From an uncultured Eubacteriales bacterium (GTDB lineage Bacteria > Bacillota > Clostridia > Oscillospirales > Oscillospiraceae), in the NCBI GenBank assembly GCA_905198835.1, contig CAJKDY010000009.1, positions 45,629 through 109,628 of the forward strand: a stretch of DNA of 64,000 bases, written 5' to 3'. This document shows, in pieces, positions 49,526-58,835 of this stretch. The first letter of the stretch is position 1, and every line of letters starts with the position of its first letter. The position numbers were made by a program, and so were the translations under genes. Below the pieces are notes generated by a model. The model ran no database searches and was not told where the DNA came from. It was given only the letters and a program-made list of their open reading frames with translations.

Positions 49526-50473
49526 TCACAAAGCGGCCCCGACAGGCTCTTTTTCGACCCGATAGGACGCGCCCACCGGCCAGAAGAAGTTTAATTTTTT
49601 CTCCGACAAGCCAATGGTCAGCAGCTCGTCGGATAAAACCTCGCCGTCGGCCACGGCGGTGATGGGCCGGTCGGCGCGCAGCGTCACCGGGCCCGGGCCC
49701 TTGTAAATATGGGCCACGCCCTCCAACTCCGCGGCCCGTCCCTTGGCGTACTTGCCCACCAGGCCGAGGAAGTCCCGCTTGCGCACGCCGGGCACCAGGA
49801 TAAACTCCAGCTCCCCGTCGTCGGGCAGCGCGTCCGGGGAGGGCATAAAGCCGCCTCCATAGTAGCGGCCATTGCACACGCACACCAGGGTGATGGGCTC
49901 GTCCCACGCCTGGCCGCCCAGCTCCACGGTCATGGGCTGGGCCAGGGGCTTAAAGACCACGTTGGCCGCCAGGCTCAGGGCGTAAGCCCCCATGCCGCCC
50001 ACCAGGGGCAGGGCCTTGTAGCGGTCCACATCGGCGGCCACCCGGGCGTCGATCCCGGCGCAGACGATGTCCAGGCCCAGCACGCCGTTGCAGTCGATCA
50101 GATCCATGGCCGTCTGGGGGCCTTCCGCCAGGGCGTGGAGGTCCCAAAAGGACTTCTTATAGTCCTCGCCAAAGAGCTTTAAAAAGTCGTTGCCCGTGCC
50201 CAGGGGGATGTTAGTCACAGCCAGGTTCTCTTGGCCTGCCGCCTCTTGGACCACCTGATTCAAGGTGCCGTCTCCGCCGCAGGCGTAAAGCCGGATGGCC
50301 TGGTCGCTCTGGGCGTAGTGCCGGGTGATCCGCACCGCGTCGCCGGGGGACTCGGTCAGGGTGAGGGTGTAGGTGAGCCCCAGCGCCCGGCAGGCCGCCT
50401 CGATGGTCTGGGCCGCCTTTTTCGCCGCGCCGGGCTTGCCCGCCCGGGGGTTGATCAGAAACGCGTGGAGCAT
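49526..50473 (-). CDS. Diacylglycerol kinase-family lipid kinase (second paralog)
   Basis: 315 residues from ATG 50473 (GAGG eight bases upstream; GTG 50482 is possible). Same fold as the 13736-14629 protein: FLINPRAGKPGAAKKAAQTI, RLYACGGDGTLNQVV (GGDGT) and TNIPLGTGNDFLKLFG. Phosphorylates a lipid such as diacylglycerol. The two paralogs differ beyond the core motifs, so their substrates may differ. Last gene of a five-gene operon with recJ and rel. Confidence 0.9.
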   Translation of the reverse strand: MLHAFLINPRAGKPGAAKKAAQTIEAACRALGLTYTLTLTESPGDAVRITRHYAQSDQAIRLYACGGDGTLNQVVQEAAGQENLAVTNIPLGTGNDFLKLFGEDYKKSFWDLHALAEGPQTAMDLIDCNGVLGLDIVCAGIDARVAADVDRYKALPLVGGMGAYALSLAANVVFKPLAQPMTVELGGQAWDEPITLVCVCNGRYYGGGFMPSPDALPDDGELEFILVPGVRKRDFLGLVGKYAKGRAAELEGVAHIYKGPGPVTLRADRPITAVADGEVLSDELLTIGLSEKKLNFFWPVGASYRVEKEPVGAAL

Positions 50474-50488
50474 GGCCGTCACCTCACT

Positions 50489-51604
50489 TTACAGATACTG
50501 AAACAGGGTGCACATCAGAGGGCCGTTGTAAAGCTTGCGTTTCTTGGGGGCCGGGCGGCCAAAGCAGCGCTCAAATTCCGTGTGGCTGGACAGGAGATAC
50601 AGCTCCCAGCCCGCTCCCAGCTTGGCAAAAGCCTTGCCAAAGTCCCGGTAGAGCGCCTCCGCCTCCCGCTTTTCCATGAGCCGCTGGCCATAGGGTGGGT
50701 TGGTGACCATGCGCCCGGCGCTTTGGTCGGTGGTAAACTGCCGGGCGTCGGCCACCGCGAAGGAAATGCGGTCGTCTACCTCGGCCAGAGCGGCGTTCTG
50801 CCGGGCCAGGTCCACGGCGGCTGGGTCGATGTCACTGGCAAAAATATCGTACTTGCCGTCATATTCCTTGTCCATGGCTTCATCCGCCGCTTCCAGCCAG
50901 GTCTCCCGTGGTACAAACGCCCACTTCTGGGCGGAGAAGGCCCGGTTCAGGCCGGGTGCCCGGTTTTTGGCGATCAGGGCGGCCTCGATGGGGATGGTGC
51001 CGCTGCCGCAAAAGGGATCGACAAAGGGTCCCTTGCCGTGGTAGCGGGAGAGGAGCACCATGGCGGCGGCCAGGGTCTCCCGGAGAGGCGCAGTGACCCC
51101 CAGGGCCCGATAGCCCCGCTTGTGGAGGCTGGGGCCGGAGGCGTCCAGGCCGATGGTGACTATATCCTTAAAGATCAGGCACCGGATGGCGTACTGGGCT
51201 CCGGTCTCGGGCAGGGTCAGGAGACCGTATTTGCCCCCCAGGCGCTTGGCCACCGCCTTTTTCACCATATTGGAGCAGGTGACGGCGGCGTGGAGCTGGG
51301 AGTTCACGCACTGGCAGCGGACGGGGAAGGCCCCGCTGCGGGGAATATAGTCCTCCCAGGGGAGGGCGGAGACGCCGTCGAATAATTCGTCGAAATCCGT
51401 CGCCGGAAAACGCCCCAGCAGCAAAACGACCCGCTCGGCGGTGCGCAAGTTCACGTTGAGCCGGGCCAGGTCGGCCAGGGTCCCCTTGCACAGCACTCGG
51501 CCGTCCTCGCCCTTCACGTCCCGCAGGCCCAGCCGCTTGCACTCCTGGGCCGCCACGCCCTCTATGCCAAAGAGGGTGGGAAGCAAAAAGGTGTAGTCGG
51601 CCAT
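50489..51604 (-). CDS. THUMP-domain class I RNA methyltransferase (RlmL N-terminal/YpsC type)
   Basis: 371 residues from ATG 51604. An N-terminal ferredoxin-like and THUMP region binds RNA (LFGIEGVAAQECKRLGLRDV), and the Rossmann methyltransferase domain has FVDPFCGSGTIPIEAA (SAM site), SDIDPAAVDLARQNA and the catalytic NPPYGQRL, which methylates guanine N2. The family includes the E. coli RlmL N-domain, which makes m2G2445 in 23S rRNA; the substrate here is inferred. A longer frame upstream has no ribosome site. Its ATG starts one base after the racemase TGA. Confidence 0.9.
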   Translation of the reverse strand: MADYTFLLPTLFGIEGVAAQECKRLGLRDVKGEDGRVLCKGTLADLARLNVNLRTAERVVLLLGRFPATDFDELFDGVSALPWEDYIPRSGAFPVRCQCVNSQLHAAVTCSNMVKKAVAKRLGGKYGLLTLPETGAQYAIRCLIFKDIVTIGLDASGPSLHKRGYRALGVTAPLRETLAAAMVLLSRYHGKGPFVDPFCGSGTIPIEAALIAKNRAPGLNRAFSAQKWAFVPRETWLEAADEAMDKEYDGKYDIFASDIDPAAVDLARQNAALAEVDDRISFAVADARQFTTDQSAGRMVTNPPYGQRLMEKREAEALYRDFGKAFAKLGAGWELYLLSSHTEFERCFGRPAPKKRKLYNGPLMCTLFQYL

Positions 51605-51605
51605 G

Positions 51606-52307
51606 TCATACCTCCCGAAGCCGCTTGCCGCAGGCCAAAATAGCGGCCTCCACCAGCAGCTCCATGGCGTCGATGTAGTAGCCGGGCAGGCCGTGGTAGG
51701 CCCGGTAGACAGACAGCTCCGTGCAGCCCAGGATGGCCCCGTCGCAACCGTTGGCCCGGCAGGCTTTGTCGATGGCGGCGAATTTTTCCCGGCTGCCCTG
51801 CTCGCCCCGCTTGATCTCGTCATAGATAATGGAGGTCACCAGGGCCTGGGTCTGCGGGTCCGGCGTCCAGCTCGCAAGGCCCAAAGCGTCAAACTCGCGC
51901 TGATAGACGCCGGTCTTCACCGTGCCCTCGGTAGCCAGGATGGCGGTCTTCTTGCGGCCCAGGGACCCGGCCCTTTGCACCGCCAGCCGGGGCATATGCA
52001 AAAGGGGGATGGACACCGCGCTTTGGATGTCGGCCGCAAAGTAATGGGAGGTATTGCAAGGCACGGCCAGCAGGGTACAGCCCGCGCGCTCCAGCAACTT
52101 GGCGTCGGCCACCAGACGCGCCCGGACGTCGTCGTCATGGCCGGAGAGGATGGCCTCAGTTCGGTCGGGCATGGCCGCGTCGCTCAGGATCAGGGCAGAC
52201 AGATGCTCCTGGTCCCGGGCAGCGTCGGTACGGTCCAGAACGCGCTGGTAAAACACCTGGGTGGCCTGGGGCCCCATGCCGCCCAAAACGCCGAGACGGT
52301 GATCCAT
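51606..52307 (-). CDS. Aspartate/glutamate racemase-family protein
   Basis: 233 residues. Two-cysteine racemase fold: LGVLGGMGPQATQVFY at the N terminus, first catalytic Cys in AVPCNTSHYF, second in ILGCTELSVY, as in RacD/YgeA-type amino-acid racemases. Produces a D-amino acid, most likely aspartate or a broad substrate; peptidoglycan glutamate racemase MurI has different flanking motifs. In the recJ-rel operon, 50 nt after rel. Confidence 0.9.
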   Translation of the reverse strand: MDHRLGVLGGMGPQATQVFYQRVLDRTDAARDQEHLSALILSDAAMPDRTEAILSGHDDDVRARLVADAKLLERAGCTLLAVPCNTSHYFAADIQSAVSIPLLHMPRLAVQRAGSLGRKKTAILATEGTVKTGVYQREFDALGLASWTPDPQTQALVTSIIYDEIKRGEQGSREKFAAIDKACRANGCDGAILGCTELSVYRAYHGLPGYYIDAMELLVEAAILACGKRLREV

Positions 52308-52357
52308 GGCGGCGCCTCCTTTCTCTTTGGTAGATTCTCTTTTTCAGGGGGCAGGGC

Positions 52358-54577
52358 TCAGCCCGTCACCCGCTTGACGGTGGACACACCGTGGATCTGG
52401 CCCAGCTTGTTGATGACCTGCTGGAGCTCGCCCTTGTCTTTGACCTCCACCTCTACAGTGACCAGGGCCGCGCCGTCGTCGCTGGCCCGGGCGGAGAGGG
52501 TGCAGACCCGGACTTTTAAACTGGATAGTACCGTCGCCACATCCAGCGCCAGTCCATCGCGGTCAGGGGCGGACAGCTCCAAGGCGGTGCGGTAGCCCTC
52601 CAGATCGCCCTCTACCCAGCTGACGTTGACCCACCGGCCTGCCTGGTGGGCGTCGGTGTGGTCAAACTGGGCGTTGGGGCAGTCGGCCCGGTGGACGGAC
52701 ACGCCGTAGCCCCGGGTAATAAAGCCGATGACCGGGTCGCCGGGCACCGGGGTGCAGCACTTGGCGAACTTCACCATGCAGTTGCCAAGCCCCTCCACCA
52801 CGATGCCGCTTTCGGTATGCTTGGGCGCTTTCGTCTGGCTATGGGCCGCAGTGCCCATGCCGGGGTAGATGACGCCGGGACCGTCCGGGCTTGTCTTGAC
52901 CTCCTGGGCCTTGGCAATGCGGGAGAGCTCGTCTTTGATGCGGGCCACGGCCTTGACGGCGGTGGTGCCGCCGTAGCCGATGGAGGCGCACAGATCGTCA
53001 AAGGAGCCCTGGCCCACCTTTTTCAAAATGGCGGGGAGGTTTTCCGAGGCCGTCACCTGGCTCAGGGTAATGCCCATGTGCCGCAACTCGCCCTCCAGCA
53101 TCACCTTGCCGCTGGCAATATTCTCCTCCCGCCGCTCTTTTTTGAACCACTGGCGGATCTTATTGCGGGCCTCGTTGGACTTACAGAGCTTGATCCAGTC
53201 CCGGCTAGGGCCGTGGGCGTTCTTGGCCGTGATGATCTCCACGATATCGCCGTTTTTCAGCGGCGTCTCCAACGGCACGATGCGGCCGTTTATTTTGGCC
53301 CCGGTCATGCGGTTGCCCACGGCGGAGTGAATGGCGTAGGCAAAGTCGATGGGACATGCCCCGGCGGGCAGGCTCTTCACGTCGCCCTGGGGGGTGAAGA
53401 CGAACACCTCGTCGGCAAAGAGATCTACCTTCAAAGAGCGGACGAATTCCTCCGCGTCGGTATCCTGCTGGCTCTCCAGCAGCTTGCGGACCCACTCGTA
53501 GGTCTCCTCGCTGCCCAGGGAGCCGCTCCCAAGGCCCTGCTTATACTTCCAGTGGGCCGCGATGCCGTACTCGGCGGTCTGATGCATGGCCTGGGTGCGG
53601 ATCTGCACCTCAAAGGGGATGCCCTCCCGGCCAATGACGGTGGTGTGCAGGGACTGATAGCCGTTGGGCTTGGGGGTGGAGATATAGTCCTTGAAGCGGC
53701 CCAGGACAGGGTTGAACATATCGTGGATACAACCCAGGACGTTATAGCAGGTGGGGATATCGTCCACGATGACCCGAAAGGCGTAGAGGTCAAAGATCTC
53801 GCTGATGGTCTTATTCTGGGTATACATCTTGCGATAGATGGAGTAGATGTGCTTCACCCGGCCATAGACCTTACAGGTGATGCCCTCGCTGGCAAGGCGC
53901 TGCTCCACCTTGCTCTGGACGCCGTGCATGAACTCTTCATGGACCGAGCTCTGGGCGGCCAGCTCCTTGGCGATCTCCTCGTAGCCCACCGGGTCCAGAT
54001 ATTGCAGCGACAGATCCTCCAGCTCCCACTTGATCTTCTGCATACCAAGGCGGTGGGCGATGGGGGCGTAGATCTCCATGGTCTCCAGGGACTTTTCCCG
54101 CTGCTTTTTGGATGACTGGTACTCCAGAGTGCGCATATTGTGCAGCCGGTCGCAGATCTTGATAAGGATGACCCGGATGTCCTTGCTCATGGCCATGAGC
54201 ATCTTCCGCAGGTTCTCCATCTGCTCTTCTTCCTTGGTGACGTACTGCATCCTGGTCAGCTTGGTGACGCCCTCTACGATGTCGGCCACCGTGGGGCCAA
54301 AGAGCTTGGCGATGTCCTCATGGGTGGAGCCGGTATCCTCGATGCAGTCGTGTAAAAGGGCGGCCAGGATGGAGTCCATATCCATGCCAAGCTCCGCCAC
54401 GATGGCGGCCACATGGAGGGGATGGATGATATAGGGCTCGCCGGACTTGCGCTTTTGCCCGGCGTGCTGGGTGTCGGCATAGCGGAAGGCCCGCTCCATG
54501 CGCTCTAGGTCGGCGGTGGGGCTATAGGCCCGTACCCGCTCTACCAGCTGTTCATATTGCTCCAAAACAGGGTCCAT
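52358..54577 (-). CDS. rel: Bifunctional (p)ppGpp synthetase/hydrolase RelA/SpoT (Rel)
   Basis: 739 residues. The hydrolase HD domain keeps its metal site (ALLHDCIEDTG, His76-Asp77 and Glu80-Asp81). The synthetase domain has GRVKHIYSIYRKM and RFKDYISTPKPNGYQSLHTT. Then come a TGS domain (FVFTPQGDVKSLPAGACPID), a helical/zinc-finger-like region with KCCTPVPGDPV and a C-terminal ACT domain. Both active sites look intact, so it should both make and break the alarmone on stalled ribosomes. It lies six bases downstream of recJ. Confidence 0.97.
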   Translation of the reverse strand: MDPVLEQYEQLVERVRAYSPTADLERMERAFRYADTQHAGQKRKSGEPYIIHPLHVAAIVAELGMDMDSILAALLHDCIEDTGSTHEDIAKLFGPTVADIVEGVTKLTRMQYVTKEEEQMENLRKMLMAMSKDIRVILIKICDRLHNMRTLEYQSSKKQREKSLETMEIYAPIAHRLGMQKIKWELEDLSLQYLDPVGYEEIAKELAAQSSVHEEFMHGVQSKVEQRLASEGITCKVYGRVKHIYSIYRKMYTQNKTISEIFDLYAFRVIVDDIPTCYNVLGCIHDMFNPVLGRFKDYISTPKPNGYQSLHTTVIGREGIPFEVQIRTQAMHQTAEYGIAAHWKYKQGLGSGSLGSEETYEWVRKLLESQQDTDAEEFVRSLKVDLFADEVFVFTPQGDVKSLPAGACPIDFAYAIHSAVGNRMTGAKINGRIVPLETPLKNGDIVEIITAKNAHGPSRDWIKLCKSNEARNKIRQWFKKERREENIASGKVMLEGELRHMGITLSQVTASENLPAILKKVGQGSFDDLCASIGYGGTTAVKAVARIKDELSRIAKAQEVKTSPDGPGVIYPGMGTAAHSQTKAPKHTESGIVVEGLGNCMVKFAKCCTPVPGDPVIGFITRGYGVSVHRADCPNAQFDHTDAHQAGRWVNVSWVEGDLEGYRTALELSAPDRDGLALDVATVLSSLKVRVCTLSARASDDGAALVTVEVEVKDKGELQQVINKLGQIHGVSTVKRVTG

Positions 54578-54583
54578 GACGCT

Positions 54584-56575
54584 TCACCCCTCCTCCGCAA
54601 AGCCGTGCAGGCGAATTAAGATCGGGCTTTGCTCCAGATCTACCTTGGGTCCCCGGGGTCGCAGGGTGACGCTGACTCTGTCCTCCTGGGCGGACAGGTC
54701 GATGAGGCCCCTCTCATAAAAGACCTCCAGACCCACCACCGCCCGGCCAAGGGCCAGGTCGCCGGCGATGTCGGCCACCGGGGCCAAGGTCATAGGGGCC
54801 CGGTCCCGGACCCGCCGCCACAGGGTCTCAAACTGGCCGCGGCTGGGGATCAGGGCCAGTGCCTCCCCCGGGGTCAGGTCCTCGCCGTGGTAAAACTTGC
54901 GGCACAACTCCTCCTGGCCCTGCGCCCTGCGGGCGTCCTGGAGTACCAGCTGAACGGTGCGCTTGCCGCGAAAATCGTTGATCTGGGGCACGAAGGCCAC
55001 GTCGGCCACGTCGTCGTCGCGCAGGTCCCAGCTGTCCTTGGGGCAGGAAAAATAGATGCCCTGGAGCCGCTGCGCGCCGGCCTTGAGGCGAAGGCGCAGA
55101 TGCTTGCCGTCCACCCCCACCCGGGTCAGATCGCAAAGTCCCGTCCCGGAGAGGCAGAATACGGGCTTGGGATTGCCGCAGCCGTAAGGCTCCAGCCGCT
55201 CCAGAGCCTCCACCTCCTGGACGCTCAACAGGCTCGGGTCGTCCAGGGCTACGTCCACATGGAGCCGGGCCCCAGCCTTCTGGGCGCGGCCTTTTTCCGC
55301 CCACGCGCAAAGGCGCTCCTTCAGCGCGGGGATATTGGATTCCCGGACAGTGAAGCCCGCGGCCATGGCGTGGCCGCCAAAGCCCTCCAGCAGCTCGGCG
55401 GCGTTTTGCAGCCCTTCAAAGACAGACAGATCGTCCACGCCCCGGCAAGAGCCCTTGCCCATGCCGTCTTGCAGGGAAATCATGAAGGTGGGCTTATGGA
55501 ACTTATCGGCCAGGCGGGAGGCCACGATGCCCACCACGCCCTGGTGCCAGCCCTCGGCGTGGAGCACGATGGCGGCGTCGCCCATGGCCTCGGCCAGCAC
55601 CCGCTCCTCGCAGACGCCGAAGATCTCGCCCTCCAGCGCCTGGCGCTGACGGTTGAGCTCGCACAGCCGCTGGGCCAGGGGCATGGCCTCCTGGATGCCA
55701 GGGCTCAGCAGCAGCTCCACGGCCACCTCGGTGACGCCCAGCCGCCCGGCGGCGTTGAGCCGGGGAGCAAGGCCGTAGCCCAGGGTGACGGCGGTGACGG
55801 TCTCGGCGGCTCCGGCGGCCTCCAAAAGGGCCTGGATGCCGGGCTTGTCGCCGGCATTGATGCGCTCCAGCCCCGCGTGGACCATGGCCCGGTTTTCGTC
55901 CACCAAGGGCATGACGTCGGCCACGGTGCCCAGGGCGGCCAGGGACACATATTCCTCATAACCACAGCCCATAGCCATGGCCAGCTTCATAGCGACGCCC
56001 ACGCCGGCCAGGCCCTTGAAGGGATAAGGGCAGCCCGGGCGATGGGGGTCCACCACCGCCACGGCGTCCGGCAGGGTCTCTTTGCAGGCGTGGTGGTCGG
56101 TAATGATGACCTCCATGCCAAGCTCCCTGGCATACTCCACCTCGTCCACAGCGGTGATACCGCAGTCCACTGTGACCACCAGCTGGGCGCCCTGTTGTTT
56201 CAGCGCGTCCAGCCCGCGGCAGTTGAGGCCGTAGCCGTCCTCCAGCCGCCGGGGGATATACCAGAGCACCCGGCCGCCCCGGCGGCGGAAAAAGTCGTAT
56301 AACAGGCATGTGGCGGTGACGCCGTCCACGTCGTAGTCGCCGTAAACGGCGATGGTCTCGCCCTGGGACAGCGCCTGCTCCAGCCGCGCCACGGCCTCCT
56401 GCATGCCCGCCAGGAGCATGGGATCGTGGAGCAAGCCGGGGTCGGTGCGCAAAAACTCCCGGGCCTCTGCCTCGGTGGTCAGGCCCCGGGCCGCCAGCAC
56501 CCGGCCCAAAAGCGCCGGCACGCCCGGCAGCGCCGGCGCCGCGGATGCCGGGACCTCCCAGCTTTCATATCTCAT
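54584..56575 (-). CDS. recJ: Single-stranded-DNA-specific exonuclease RecJ
   Basis: 663 residues from ATG 56575; a GTG at 56614 would add a GC-rich leader lacking similarity. DHH phosphoesterase motifs: AVYGDYDVDGVTATCLL, VTVDCGITAV and VIITDHHACKE, then the DHHA1 domain with GGHAMAAGFTV and a C-terminal OB-like domain. It degrades single-stranded DNA 5' to 3' in repair and recombination. First gene of the recJ-rel-racemase-methyltransferase-lipid kinase operon. Confidence 0.97.
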   Translation of the reverse strand: MRYESWEVPASAAPALPGVPALLGRVLAARGLTTEAEAREFLRTDPGLLHDPMLLAGMQEAVARLEQALSQGETIAVYGDYDVDGVTATCLLYDFFRRRGGRVLWYIPRRLEDGYGLNCRGLDALKQQGAQLVVTVDCGITAVDEVEYARELGMEVIITDHHACKETLPDAVAVVDPHRPGCPYPFKGLAGVGVAMKLAMAMGCGYEEYVSLAALGTVADVMPLVDENRAMVHAGLERINAGDKPGIQALLEAAGAAETVTAVTLGYGLAPRLNAAGRLGVTEVAVELLLSPGIQEAMPLAQRLCELNRQRQALEGEIFGVCEERVLAEAMGDAAIVLHAEGWHQGVVGIVASRLADKFHKPTFMISLQDGMGKGSCRGVDDLSVFEGLQNAAELLEGFGGHAMAAGFTVRESNIPALKERLCAWAEKGRAQKAGARLHVDVALDDPSLLSVQEVEALERLEPYGCGNPKPVFCLSGTGLCDLTRVGVDGKHLRLRLKAGAQRLQGIYFSCPKDSWDLRDDDVADVAFVPQINDFRGKRTVQLVLQDARRAQGQEELCRKFYHGEDLTPGEALALIPSRGQFETLWRRVRDRAPMTLAPVADIAGDLALGRAVVGLEVFYERGLIDLSAQEDRVSVTLRPRGPKVDLEQSPILIRLHGFAEEG

Positions 56576-56629
56576 AGCTTCCCCCACAGGCGGCGCCCAA
56601 GCGCGCCGCCCCACTTTAAAATTTTTTCT

Positions 56630-56658
56630 ATTGTATCATTATATTGGTGTAATTGCAA
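56630..56658 (-). promoter_or_regulatory. Promoter of the recJ-rel operon
   Basis: Minus-strand -35 TTGCAA (56653-56658), 17 nt, -10 TACAAT (56630-56635). Confidence 0.65.
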
Positions 56659-56664
56659 GGGAAA

Positions 56665-56766
56665 GAAGCGCCTGAGCCGTCGCGAGCAGCGGGCTAAGGC
56701 CCGGAGCGGAGCGAAATGGCGCAGGGGCTTAGAACCGCGTCGCGAGCAGGCGAGGCGTGACAGCCC
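56665..56766 (+). repeat. Diverged relative of the dispersed repeat, copy D (between recJ and htrA)
   Basis: Starts GAAGCGCCTGAGCCGTCGCG and ends GGCGAGGCGTGACAGCC; the interior GGAGCGGAGCGAAATGGCG resembles GGAGCGAGGGCGAGC of copy C. Unlike the others it lies between divergent genes, not behind a stop codon. The 270-bp gap otherwise holds only the recJ promoter and upstream htrA sequence. Confidence 0.5.
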
Positions 56767-56884
56767 TAAGGCGTCTTTCGATTTCTTTTCAGCTGCCGTT
56801 CAAAAAAGTCCTTGCATTTCGTCACACTTTTGACACAAATTAAGTGTATTCTGGGTATCGAAAATCAAAAAGGAGGGAACCTTT

Positions 56885-58330
56885 ATGTATATTGACGACC
56901 ATGAGGAAAACATTTTAGACGACCCCAGCCTGCGGCCCGCGACCGCCCAGGACCTGCCCGGCGACGCCCCCGCCGCGGAGGCTTCCACACAGCAGGAGCC
57001 CTCTGCCGCCGAGGCTCCGGCGGAGGCGGTGGTCGAGACCCCAGTGGTCTCGGCGGCGACCCCCGCCAAGGCCAAGAAAAAGCGGATGTGGCCCAAGGTG
57101 ACCGCGGCGGTGCTGGCCTGCGCGCTGATCGGCGGTCTGTCCGGCTTTGGCGGCTCCATGCTGGGCCGCCATGTGGGCGCGGCCGTGTCCGGCAGCCGTG
57201 GCGGCACCGTTATCTACGAGGGGACGGGCACCCCCGTCACCGTCAACCTCTCCAACACCGCGGGCCGGGTGCTGTCGGCGGCGGAGGTGTACGCCAGCAA
57301 CGTCAACTCCGTGGTGGGCATTACCACCCAGGTCACAACTAATGTCTGGGGGCAGCAGGTGTCCGCCGCCGCCGCGGGCTCAGGCTTTGTGATCACCCAG
57401 GACGGCTATATCGTCACCAACTATCACGTCATTGAAAACGCCACCTCCATCAAGGTCCAGTTCAAAAACGGCGACACCTTTGACGCCCGCGTGGTGGGGA
57501 CGGAGGAGGAAAACGATGTGGCGGTGCTGAAGATCGACGCCACCGGTCTGACCCCGGTCCGGCTGGGCTCCTCAAGCGACCTGGTGGTGGGCGAAAACGT
57601 CGTGGCCATCGGCAACCCCCTGGGCGAGATGACCTACTCCATGACCGGCGGGCTGGTCTCCGCTCTGGACAAGGCCCTGACCATGAGCGACGGCACCGTC
57701 ATCAATGTACTCCAAACGGACGCCGCCATCAACTCCGGCAACTCCGGCGGCCCTTTGTTTAACATGTACGGCCAGGTGGTGGGCATCACCAACGCCAAGT
57801 ATTCCAACAACGGCTCTTCCCAGGCCTCCATCGAGGGCATCTCCTTCGCCATTCCCATCGACGACGTCAAGGATATTATCAAGGACCTGATGGAACACGG
57901 CTACGTCACCGGCAAGCCCCTGGTGGGCGTCACCCTCTCCACCACCAACGCCACCGAGGCCGCCAAGTACGGCCGCTCCGGCGGCGCCTATGTCCAGAGC
58001 GTGGTCCCAGGCGGCGCCGCGGACAAGGCCGGGCTGCGCCGGGGCGATATCATCACCGCCGTGGACGGCCAGGAGATCGATGGCCACGCCGCCTTTATTG
58101 AGATCAAGAACAACCACAAAGCAGGCGAGAGCGTTACCCTTACCGTAGACCGGGAGGCCCGGATCATCACCCTGGAGCTGACCTTTGACGAGCAAAAGCC
58201 CGACGACCCCCTGGGGCAGGTCCCCGCCGACAGCGACAGCACCTGGGACGACAGTCAGGACGACGACTACGATTACGACTACAACTACGGCGGCCGCGGG
58301 TATGACCCTTTCAGCTGGTTTGGGTGGTAA
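56885..58330 (+). CDS. HtrA/DegP-type membrane-anchored serine protease
   Basis: 481 residues. An acidic, Ala-rich cytoplasmic N terminus (1-65) is followed by one membrane helix (VTAAVLACALIGGLSGFGGS). The trypsin-like domain has His181 (TNYHVIENA), Asp211 (ENDVAVLKID) and Ser287 (NSGNSGGPL); a PDZ domain (about 345-440, AGLRRGDIITAVDGQEID) follows, and the tail is Asp/Tyr-rich. It degrades or refolds misfolded proteins outside the membrane. AAAAGGAGGG precedes ATG 56885. No CssR-type box was recognised. A dispersed repeat starts right after its TAA. Confidence 0.95.
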   Translation: MYIDDHEENILDDPSLRPATAQDLPGDAPAAEASTQQEPSAAEAPAEAVVETPVVSAATPAKAKKKRMWPKVTAAVLACALIGGLSGFGGSMLGRHVGAAVSGSRGGTVIYEGTGTPVTVNLSNTAGRVLSAAEVYASNVNSVVGITTQVTTNVWGQQVSAAAAGSGFVITQDGYIVTNYHVIENATSIKVQFKNGDTFDARVVGTEEENDVAVLKIDATGLTPVRLGSSSDLVVGENVVAIGNPLGEMTYSMTGGLVSALDKALTMSDGTVINVLQTDAAINSGNSGGPLFNMYGQVVGITNAKYSNNGSSQASIEGISFAIPIDDVKDIIKDLMEHGYVTGKPLVGVTLSTTNATEAAKYGRSGGAYVQSVVPGGAADKAGLRRGDIITAVDGQEIDGHAAFIEIKNNHKAGESVTLTVDREARIITLELTFDEQKPDDPLGQVPADSDSTWDDSQDDDYDYDYNYGGRGYDPFSWFGW

Positions 58331-58516
58331 GAAGCGCGAGCATAGGCGCATAGCGACCGATGGACCGGAGCGAGGGCGAGCGGGGGGGCCGCAAGGCCCC
58401 GCAGACCAGCCCGAGACGGAGGGGCGATGCGTGCCGGTGGCACGCGTCCCATCGCACGACCGAGCCGACAGGCGAGAAGCGGGAGCGGCCATGCGCCCAA
58501 TGCGAGCGTGACAGCC
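58331..58516 (+). repeat. Dispersed 3'-UTR repeat, copy C (after htrA)
   Basis: Starts at the base after the htrA TAA with GAAGCGCGAGCATAGGC and ends GCCCAATGCGAGCGTGACA, the same ends as copy A, but with another interior: hairpins GGGGCC-GCAA-GGCCCC and GCGATG...CATCGC. The block 58421-58476 matches the repeat after lexA at 55 of 56 positions. It therefore looks like one repeat with another nested in it. No terminator follows before the next gene. Confidence 0.8.
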
Positions 58517-58597
58517 AAATATTTCTTCTTTCCCCATTGCATTTTTTCGCAAAAGCGTGTAAAATAAAGATAACTTAGGGCAAGGAGGTAGCTTCCC

Positions 58598-58783
58598 ATG
58601 AAAAACGTCATGAAGATCCTGGCCGCCGTTTTGGCCACCGCCGCCGCTATCTGCGCCGTGGTCGTCTTTTGGGAAAACATTACCCAGGGCGTTGGCTGCG
58701 TGGCCAACAAGGTCCGCTCCCGCCGTCAGTACGCCGAGGGCTGCTGCTGCGACGACGAGGACTATACGGACTGGGACGAATAA
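58598..58783 (+). CDS. Small membrane protein, function unknown
   Basis: 61 residues: one N-terminal hydrophobic helix (ILAAVLATAAAICAVVVF), then a basic stretch (NKVRSRRQYA) and an acidic, Cys-rich tail (EGCCCDDEDYTDWDE). The orientation is probably N-out or signal-anchor, with the acidic tail possibly metal binding; this is inference. CAAGGAGG lies 9-10 nt before the ATG. It is downstream of htrA and separated from it by repeat copy C. Similar small proteins occur in Oscillospiraceae but I know no function. Confidence 0.7.
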   Translation: MKNVMKILAAVLATAAAICAVVVFWENITQGVGCVANKVRSRRQYAEGCCCDDEDYTDWDE

Positions 58784-58791
58784 ACAAATAG

Positions 58792-58831
58792 AAAAAATCA
58801 CCCCGGAGCGTTTGCTCCGGGGTGATTTTTA
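58792..58831. terminator. Bidirectional terminator
   Basis: Perfect hairpin AAAAATCACCCCGGAGC / GCTCCGGGGTGATTTTT between the small membrane protein gene and the HD hydrolase gene. Confidence 0.92.
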
Positions 58832-58835
58832 TGCT

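Noticed and set aside
58598..58783. Possible bacteriocin-like peptide because of its Cys-rich tail
   Set aside because: It lacks a Gly-Gly leader, immunity or modification genes, and its hydrophobic segment looks like a membrane anchor; a small membrane protein is the simpler call.
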